A DNA stretch of 64,000 bases, from contig CM062297.1 of the NCBI GenBank assembly GCA_031216915.1, positions 833,481,337 to 833,545,336 of the forward strand, given 5' to 3'. Source of the DNA: Pictodentalium vernedei. Taxonomy: Eukaryota > Mollusca > Scaphopoda > Dentaliida > Dentaliidae. The translations under genes and the position numbers were made by a program. This document shows positions 57,537 through 64,000 of this stretch, piece after piece. The notes under the pieces are model-generated. The model was not told where the DNA came from. It made no database searches and saw nothing but the letters and a program-made list of their open reading frames with translations. Within the stretch, counting starts at the first letter, position 1; each line of letters opens with the position of its first letter.

Positions 57537-59364
57537 AGAGAAGATCTCCTGAGACCGAAGCGACTCTAAGAGAGTTCTTCACCTTAGAATCCACTAGTGT
57601 GGATGTAGACAGGGCTGCGTCACGTCTAACCAACTCCAGATTTGCCACTGAAAGGGCGGAGTTACACGTGGAATAAGCTACTGCCCTTGAAAGAAGTCTT
57701 AAGGAGGATTGTATATCCTGAAACTCTTCCCCTTGAAGACGCAGTGATAACGCCTTAGTAAGGTGATCTGCGTAAGATAAGGCATCTAAATTGGCTCTGT
57801 TAGACGCAATAGCTGTTTCCAACACTGCGGTTGGAATAGAAGCTGACGACGGTAATGATAGCTCTAAGTCTTCCGCCTCATCGTCCATACGCAGAGGAAC
57901 TCTCGGTATACCCTGACCTGCCGTGTCGAATTTATTCCTTGCATTAATGAAAGGCAGGTTGAGAGTATTTGCGGACAAGAAGCCTGCTTTCCCCGTCCTG
58001 GAAGCAAGTTTAAAAATAGCGTCGTTCAATAATTCAAATGTTCTTGCAACATTATTGGACTGCGACGGAAACTCGGGAGCGATGTCCCTGAACCGCTCGA
58101 AAAAATCAGAGTCCAATGACGCTATAATTCTCCTGTCCGGAAGCGCAGCAGTCTGGCCCGACGGAACAACTTGAGGAAGAAAGTGCCGGATGAAGTCCAC
58201 GGCAGCTTTGTGTTGTTCCGAAAGGGATAGCTCCAATTCATCCGTATCCCTTTCACCATCCGGTCGGACCTCCCGATGTTCCCGGTCGTCCACCCCCGAT
58301 GCTTCGGCGGAGCGTACCGACCCAGCGCCGTCGGATAATTCTCGATCCGACACCGTTTCTGTCGGCTGCTGGGATGCTGCGATAAGCTGTGCTATCTGCA
58401 CTAGAATGTCCGACGTCGAGACCTGCGGAGGAGCGGTCTTTCGCTGCTTCGCCGAGGGCAGCTCCGCATCAGATGGCTCCCGCATACTTTTCCTATGCGA
58501 ACGTCCGGAGTCCATCGGTCTCGAATCCCTGGCTGCCGGATGGTGTGACCTGGTCGCCGAAGAATCCTTCATCGGCGAAGCTGGCAAAATATCGGAGGTC
58601 ACGCAGCCAAGGTGCGGTCGTGTGCGCCGACGAGAAGAGGAAGCCTTAACAGTCTCTGCGGACTGCTTATACAACGGAGCGTCCCGAGCGACGGACGTAT
58701 GCTCCGCTAAAGACACATTTTGTACCACAACATCTGGTCCCAGATGTTGTTGTACGAGAGAGGGGCCTCTCTCGCTCGCGGCCCGGCTGGACCTGGACGA
58801 GCTAGGAACCGGACTAAAAGGCTTACTCCGTTCTCGTTCACTATCCGCCGTCACTAGGTGTGCATCTATTATTTTTATAGTGCTCGCATCACCCAAAATT
58901 TCCTCTTGGACCGCATCGGACGAACCCGGCTGCCGAACCATTCGGAGAATGGACGCTACACCGGGCGAGCTAGCGGACGACATTTGTCTAATCTCCATGA
59001 GCACTTTTGCCGCTAGCTCTGTATTTATTTGTGACGACGGACGCACACTTGAAGAAGATAACATGGAAACATCACCCTGTTCTGGTTCCTCTGAAATAGA
59101 AACTGAGAGAGTAGAGTGACCTTGTGGAGAAAGAGCCGGCATCGCTCTTTCTCCAGAAACAACATATCGTGGCACACGTTTCCAATGTTTCTCATCCCAA
59201 TGTTCACATACAGGACAGGGATTAATGCGAGAACACTGACTACAATTAATGCAATAATCATGAAAGTCAGAGGAAGATTTCTTCCTATTACAATTTGAAC
59301 AAATTCCCTTCATTGTGAAAGAACAACAATAAGTCCTAGTTACTCGCAAAAACCCCTGACACAA
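57211..59364 (-). CDS. DIRS Gag-like protein, element 7
   Basis: 717-residue frame equivalent to that of element 4. The alternative Met at codon 18 (59313, MKGICSNC) is the more conserved start. It has the N-terminal Cys/His cluster, a Ser/Arg-rich middle, a helical region and a basic RG-rich tail. The 3' end overlaps the RT-RNase H frame by about 326 nt. The frame is unbroken. The long plus-strand open frame across it (58190-59119) is a by-product of codon bias. Confidence 0.8.
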   Translation of the reverse strand: MCQGFLRVTRTYCCSFTMKGICSNCNRKKSSSDFHDYCINCSQCSRINPCPVCEHWDEKHWKRVPRYVVSGERAMPALSPQGHSTLSVSISEEPEQGDVSMLSSSSVRPSSQINTELAAKVLMEIRQMSSASSPGVASILRMVRQPGSSDAVQEEILGDASTIKIIDAHLVTADSERERSKPFSPVPSSSRSSRAASERGPSLVQQHLGPDVVVQNVSLAEHTSVARDAPLYKQSAETVKASSSRRRTRPHLGCVTSDILPASPMKDSSATRSHHPAARDSRPMDSGRSHRKSMREPSDAELPSAKQRKTAPPQVSTSDILVQIAQLIAASQQPTETVSDRELSDGAGSVRSAEASGVDDREHREVRPDGERDTDELELSLSEQHKAAVDFIRHFLPQVVPSGQTAALPDRRIIASLDSDFFERFRDIAPEFPSQSNNVARTFELLNDAIFKLASRTGKAGFLSANTLNLPFINARNKFDTAGQGIPRVPLRMDDEAEDLELSLPSSASIPTAVLETAIASNRANLDALSYADHLTKALSLRLQGEEFQDIQSSLRLLSRAVAYSTCNSALSVANLELVRRDAALSTSTLVDSKVKNSLRVASVSGDLLFDGKLSAIYDNIKKKASDSLLFRSAPKRSDTADTNKAGTSGSYPPKRGSYRGSGASSSSYSRDRQDSDSRSGRPSGWDNRSDAPRSTRRGAGRGRRGFSYRRPRRSRR

Positions 59365-60523
59365 AGATACATAATAACATGATCCATTAATAAATGAAAA
59401 AACAATTGCAAAACAAAATAATTTTGAAAAAATATTTTTTCAGAGAAGCCCAAGTTGCTGAAAAGTAACGTTGAGCCCTGATGGATCCGATGGCAAAGTG
59501 TGGTCAAAAATTTTAAAATTATATAAAATAATTAATGAGACACTTTCGGATAATATAAATGTATCTTATAATGAGATAAACTACCTCAAAGGCAAACAGC
59601 CCCCCTCAAAAAAGGCTGTTGCCAATGAAAACAAACAGTGTAAACACAGAAGAAAACATGACTCCAGGCACTGAAAAAACTGGCCCGGAATCAGTCATCA
59701 ATTACACTCTATCTGATGCAAAACAGAGACTCCCAGGGGAGAATCTGCAGAACATCAGATGGAAGATGCAGAACACAAACGTTATACACCCATGGGTGAA
59801 AACGTAACTATGGGGAAAATAACAAAAAACATTCTGTAACCAAGCAACTCTCCCAGGGAATTTTTAGAAATGAAACTTCTCAAAAATATGCCAAAAGCAT
59901 GGGAGAATTGCAAGGGGGGACTTTAGAAGGTTAGGGGAGAGGAAACACTGAATAAGCAGTGCAACAATTAGCAAGAATGACAACAAGAGCCGTTTGCCTC
60001 GAAAATAGGCAACTTAACATAATTTCAACAAAAAATTTTAAGTACAGCCCTGATTATTTTTTGCCACTTCTTTTTTCCTCTCCTCCTTCTATCCTCCTTA
60101 GAATCACATTTTCTCCAAGAATTACGTGTCTGGCATCCTTTAAACTGAGATTTACAAGCACAAAGATCAGTGAGATGTTGACTGATGAAGGGCCAAACAG
60201 AGAATGATATTTGACGCCAATTTCGGGACGACTGCGTCACTGCGCATGCGCAGTAGAGTCGTACTATGGAGGTCCTTTAGGACATGATTTCTTTTTGTTT
60301 TGGATGCAAATTTTGGGGATTGGGGGGCAAAATTTGTGTTTGGCCCTGGTTTTTGTGGAGTTAGCACCAGCTAAGTCTGGGTCATTGGTACAGTATAAAA
60401 ATATAATAATCTGACAACACCGAAAATCATTCTAGTCTTGGGAAATGTTACAATTTAATTACATAGCAAGTTCCATAATAATTTACTTAAATTATGAAAG
60501 TTATGAATATTCTCGGACGCACA

Positions 60524-60900
60524 GATGCACAGACGGATGCATGTAATCCAGTATACCCCATTTTCTTCGATAGTGGGGGTATAACCAGCAAATTTGATGA
60601 CCAATTCAGTAGAGACCGTGGACCCTCCAAGTGAACCTACTCCTGTCCTTGATGGTAGTGCGTTTCTGCACTGGGTGAAGTGGGTGAAAAAGGTTCATAC
60701 ACAGATGTGATTTGCCAATACACAAATGTTCATGTGTGCATCAGCACAGTGTCCTTTGAGATTTGTTGTCCAATGATGTTTTAGGCCCAACAGACTGGGA
60801 TTGGAAGCTTCAAAATACTGAACTTGCCCCTGTGATGATGGATAGAGAAGCTGTCCCAAGTTCACTTCTGAATTTTGTGCATTGCAAATGCAAAATGACA
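60524..60900 (+). repeat. 377-bp dispersed repeat, copy B
   Basis: Near-identical to 41518-41894. A terminal-style hairpin (TATACCCC … GGGGGTATA, about 60551-60582) is followed by coding-like sequence. Unlike copy A it continues into the Cys-rich frame described next. The similarity of the two copies implies a recent spread. Confidence 0.75.
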
Positions 60901-61010
60901 GAGATACATGCAGAACCAACACTTTGTTCCTGTCGTAAGCAAGGTCTGAAGTGTGTGTAGCTGCTTGTAAGGAATGTAGGGGTGATGCTTGTCAGAATTC
61001 TGAAGAAGTT
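60763..61010 (+). pseudogene. Frameshifted Cys-rich (CXC-like) ORF end
   Basis: Reads LQNTELAPVMMDREAVPSSL, then VHCKCKM…LCSCRKQGLKC. A two-base excess in a GTGTGT run (about 60953-60958) shifts the frame, after which AACKECRGDACQN continues in another frame. The spaced Cys pattern C-x-C…C-x-C-x6-C-x3-C-x2-C-x4-C resembles the Cys-rich tails of tesmin/TSO1-like and repeat-encoded invertebrate proteins. I cannot name the family. The break and the repeat context mark it as a dead mobile-element gene. Confidence 0.55.
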
Positions 61011-61874
61011 GTGGCTGACGATTCTGGGGTTCCTGAATGGTGTGGATTCTTCAACATTGGCTATCTTTCAAACTCAAGCCATTTTTTCGAACAAAATCCT
61101 TGTCATCATAGCTGAGTGTCATAAATCTTCTGAAAACATACTAACTGTAAGTTGGATAGCCTCTTTGTTCTAGACAGCATGTGTGATCTATACTGATTTT
61201 TCACATTTTTCCTGGAATTGCCAGCCATTTTGGCAGCCATCTACCAGGTCATTCCTTGTTCATGACCTCAAAGTGTCTTGGAGAGTCTGAGCTGTACTTT
61301 TGACGTACAACTAGTTTGAAAGCCTTGCAGAAGTTGACAAAAGTTATAAGGCTGTTTCCCTTTTTTCCTTGATTTGGCAGCCCTCTTGAAAGCCACCTTG
61401 TCTGAAAAAAAATTCACAGAAGCACATTTTAGCAGATTTTATATACATTGTTCAGGGAATGGCCCTCTTTCAAATGATACCAAATTCAGCTTGCAACCAA
61501 TTTTTTCTGGACTGAAAGCTTTATTGCCTTCACTACAAAGGATTATGCCTGAGGAGCATCCTGCCATCTGCATGTTTTCCAGTCCTTGATACTGCTCACA
61601 ACTGAATGACAATCAAACGAGCATCCCAACTCAGGCCTGGCATTCTGAAAAATGCAGGAGGGCAAAAAATCGCTCTCCTCAATCAGCTTAGGAGAGCAAT
61701 TAGCTTTACACAGCATTTTAAGTATCCAATTAAACGACCTCATTGAAACTGAAACCAACAGACTATTACATCAGTGATTTTATTAACTTTACTAAGGTAA
61801 AGCGAAATCTCTTAGACATCTAGATGTCTCACTCAACAACCGAACACACACTTGACAAGACCTGTGTGTGTACA
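61011..61874. other. Intronic DNA, nothing firm
   Basis: Two short plus-strand frames (60982-61173 and 61374-61589) have no recognisable motif and may be an extension of the dead repeat. A GGAGGGC…GCTCTCC palindrome occurs at 61656-61679 and recurs near 62330-62400. Confidence 0.45.
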
Positions 61875-61975
61875 CAGACCTGTTGTCCAAGAAAGTCATA
61901 TGCCTACCACTACCACCTTCAACCCCCCAAGGGGTGGTAGTGGTAGGCGTATGACTTTCTTGGACAACAGGTCTG
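61875..61975. repeat. 101-bp near-perfect foldback
   Basis: Arms 61875-61917 and 61933-61975 are inverted copies over 43 bp with a single mismatch and a 15-nt loop (TTCAACCCCCCAAGG). The outer edge is CAGACCTGTTGTCC. One mismatch in 43 bp is too good to be chance. It is either a very young foldback element or a selected hairpin. Confidence 0.88.
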
Positions 61976-62542
61976 CTTGAATCTACAGTCACAGCCTGGT
62001 GCAAGTGCTTCAAGTGACAGGATAGTAGGAATGGTAGTATATTAAAGTGTCAATATTCCTTGAATAATTACCCCTCAAACTGTGATGTCAGTTGTTGAAC
62101 TTGAAGCTGACAGAAAAAAAAATATTGCTGTGACCCATTTTGCTTCAAATGATTGCAACTGTGTTTGGGTATGGTTGCAGCCATTACCTTTTACCACTAA
62201 ACCACTTTCAAAATGAAATTACGTGATGTTATGTGACTTCGAAGTTAAATTACATTTTTGCTTTACAACAAAAATTTAATGTGAGCATAATACGTGTAAT
62301 CTCAATCATCCCAGATCAAAATATTTAGGAGGGCAATTTTTCGCTCTCCTTAATTCTTTCAGGAGGGCAGTAAGGAGGGCTAAAAAATCGCTCTCCTGAA
62401 ATTGCCAAGCCTGCCAACTTAAATGTAACAAACTAAAAAGTAGTGAAAAGGTTTTTGTCCTTGAAGTATTCACAAAGACCAAATCTTTTTCAGGAATCAA
62501 AAACAATATCAGAGATATACTGTGGTCACTATATATACTCAC
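61976..62542. other. PRCP intron start with GGAGGGC motif cluster
   Basis: Intron sequence downstream of the HRYYG exon. It contains units of AGGAGGGC…GCTCTCCT at 62327-62350 and 62372-62397, and a half unit at 62360-62371. Otherwise nothing recognised. Confidence 0.5.
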
Positions 62543-62644
62543 CTTAAAAACATTCTGTCCATAAGGTACCGACTTTCCATAATATCTGTGTTCGGCAAAC
62601 ACAAGCATAGCCTTGAAATCGGGTGCAATATCCCACATAAATCC
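62543..62644 (-). CDS. PRCP: PRCP-like serine carboxypeptidase, HRYYG exon
   Basis: Internal 102-bp exon (34 codons, both boundaries phase 0) of the S28 peptidase. It reads GFMWDIAPDFKAMLVFAEHR followed by YYGKSVPYGQNVFK. The MLVFAEHRYYG stretch is the best conserved part of PRCP and DPP7 N-terminal to the nucleophile. Acceptor …TTGTAG ends at 62645; donor GTGAGTATAT starts at 62542. The next exon, 34216-34397, continues the same frame after a 28.1-kb intron carrying DIRS elements 5-7. The signal peptide and earlier exons must lie beyond 64000. No lesion is visible. Confidence 0.9.
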
Positions 62645-63425
62645 CTACAATTAGTAAAAAATATGTATCAAGCAGATTTCTGTGTAGTTATACAGTAAAA
62701 CACAACCCAACCAATTATTAATACAGTTTAAATCAATTTTTCAAATAAAAAGGTATTTCTTTAAGTTACTGGGCTATGGGCTAAATATTATTGGAGTTAT
62801 CCTGAGGCTACCTAAGAAGTATTGGAGCAAATAAAATTCTGAAATTCAATTCAGGCTCCATATTTAATTTTATTATATGCACACTTACACTGTTCATAAC
62901 TTCCAATGACTTAACAATAAACATTATTATTATCAATAATAATGTTTATTATTATCACTTTATAGGGCACTCCCTGGCGAATATTTTCATTTTCGGGGGC
63001 TGCACAAAACTCATATGTTTCCGTTCACATCCGGGTTCCCATGCAATAATGAAAAATTTGTTTCAATATGGTCCGGCGGCCTGCACATCCCCGGATGTAG
63101 GGGAGGTAACATTGTTTTGAGTTTGAATATTTGGAGAAGAGAGATGTGATGGCGGAATTTTGTGATCTTTGGCGCGAAAGAATTAAGATATACATTCACA
63201 TTTAAGGCATGAGTTAGTTGCTGACAATGATTGTGTGGGAATTTCACACATCTACTACATTGAAAAATGATAATAATGAGTAATCATAAGTGCTAGGCAT
63301 TCAATTTATCAGCGTGGGAAGCGGCCAGGTGAAAACCGCAAACGCACGACACGCCGAGGTAAGTAAAATTTTCAAGTTTTAAACAGATTATTCACAGGTG
63401 AACCAGGGCCTTAAATACTGTGAAA
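62645..63425. other. PRCP intron with CpG-richer block
   Basis: No recognised exon. A small hairpin AATAAACATTATTATT…AATAATAATGTTTATT lies near 62916-62952. The part 62980-63360 is richer in CpG than its surroundings and includes TTTGGCGCGAAA (63168-63179, an E2F-type site) and a strong plus-strand donor AG|GTAAGTAA at 63358/63359. It may be an unrelated promoter or first exon. Confidence 0.4.
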
Positions 63426-64000
63426 GTTAAAAAATTTATAGTAATTTATATATTTTTTATACTTACCAATGACCCAGACTTAGCTGGTGCTAACTCTAAA
63501 AAATCCAGGGCCAAACACAAATTTTGCCCCCCAATCCCCAAAATTTGCATCCAAAACCAAAAGAAATCATGTCCTATAGGACCTCCATACTTCGCCCCTA
63601 CTGCGCATGCGCAGTGTCAAGGACGTTCCGAAATTGGCGCCAATTATCATTCTTACTGGCAGTGCCTGGTCAGCGCTATGTACTCAGCAGGGAGGTAAGA
63701 GTTCCCAACTCCTGGGAGGGCCATCCCCGTCTGGGTCATTGGTAAGTATAAAAAATATATAAATTACTATAAATTTTTTAACATTTTTATACTGTACCAA
63801 TGACCCAGACTTAGCTGAATAGTAAAAAGGCTGGAGGGCCTAGGACATAGAGGAAAATCCAATAAGCTCAACTATATAATATAGAGGCAACCCCTCAAGG
63901 AGAAAAGGAGTATTAGGCTTTACATGTATCTTTCTTATTTTATGTTAAATTAGAAAGATACAATACCCTTCATAATTGAGCACAATAACATTCATGCTCT
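63426..64000 (-). mobile_element. DIRS element 8, sense-3' end (truncated by window)
   Basis: Starts GTTAAAAAATTTATAG after a TGAAA flank and has an ITR (about 63464-63654) with TGCGCATGCGCA at 63602-63613, then the ICR at 63729-63815 and the usual internal sequence to the window edge. The ITR has ACTTAGCTGG and CCAGGGCC like elements 4 and 7 but CTAACTCTAAAAAATC as a distinct variant. It belongs to the autonomous-type lineage or close to it. Confidence 0.88.
63729..63815 (-). repeat. ICR of DIRS element 8
   Basis: Fused complements of both termini. It predicts the unseen right terminus to be the same …CAGTATAAAAAT. Confidence 0.85.

Larger units (their letters stand above)
53268..60404 (-). 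mobile_element. DIRS element 7 (complete, near-intact)
   Basis: 7.13-kb copy in the PRCP intron, almost identical to element 4. It has the same ITR variant (CCACAAAAACCAGGGCC), an ICR at 53570-53657, a C18 tract at 54149-54166 and NRF1-like palindromes at 53444-53455 and 60241-60252. By eye, Gag differs from element 4 at about 11 of 717 residues. It has complete Gag and RT-RNase H frames, but its YR is frameshifted by one base. It may still supply RT in trans. Confidence 0.92.

Noticed and set aside
58190..59119. 309-codon plus-strand frame (and its 252-codon counterpart at 30378-31136)
   Set aside because: Antisense to gag, Ser/Arg/Cys-rich without motifs, and explained by gag codon composition.
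1..64000. CRISPR arrays, rRNA or tRNA genes, bacterial-type operons
   Set aside because: None found. The repeats are transposon copies, and spliced exons with GT-AG borders show that the DNA is eukaryotic.

Overview
The window is metazoan nuclear DNA, probably from a marine invertebrate. It is AT-rich and intron-dominated, has no operons, and is built mostly of DIRS-type (tyrosine-recombinase) retrotransposons. I cannot name the species. The host gene I recognise is a lysosomal Pro-X carboxypeptidase-like S28 serine peptidase (PRCP) on the minus strand. Two of its exons are visible: 62543-62644 (the HRYYG region) and 34216-34397 (the GGSYGG nucleophile region). Both have consensus splice sites and keep one reading frame. 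A 28.1-kb intron separates them. The next intron runs from 34215 to at least the left edge of the window, and another starts at 62645.

Eight DIRS copies, all with sense strand minus (the sense of the host gene), fill these introns. Their ends are defined by inverted terminal repeats (about 190 bp shared core) and by an internal complementary region (ICR) in which the complements of both termini are fused. Element 1 (4708-12533 plus 33572-34149) is the oldest shell. Element 2 (12564-18523 plus 32591-33571) sits inside it. Elements 3 (18524-25467) and 4 (25468-32590) lie head-to-tail inside element 2. Sequence variants shared by the two ITRs of each copy prove this nesting. Elements 5 (34404-41315), 6 (45389-52318) and 7 (53268-60404) lie in the 28-kb intron, and element 8 (63426 to the edge) in the intron upstream.

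Elements 4 and 7 are young and almost identical. Each encodes Gag (717-aa frame), an overlapping RT-RNase H (767 or 771 aa) and a tyrosine recombinase (YR). Element 4 has lost four RT residues; element 7 has a 1-nt insertion in YR. Elements 2, 3, 5 and 6 form a second lineage. All four lack the RT domain at the same junction, all carry a chimeric double gag, and all have broken frames, yet they kept ITRs and ICR. They look like a DIRS family mobilised in trans. Element 1 lost most of YR and carries a 5'-truncated LINE inside its RT.

The remaining introns hold a 1.83-kb hAT-type element with a perfect 8-bp target duplication (42864-44690), a TA-flanked palindromic MITE (44860-45058), a probable pogo-like MITE (42266-42687), several long foldbacks (2920-3059, 3621-3689, 61875-61975) and a repeat with a frameshifted Cys-rich ORF (41518-41894 and 60524-60900).

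The most interesting points are the RT-less, double-gag DIRS lineage, the self-nested tower with a reused target site, and the PRCP catalytic exon squeezed between two DIRS termini, one of which supplies nearly all of its 3' splice-site sequence.
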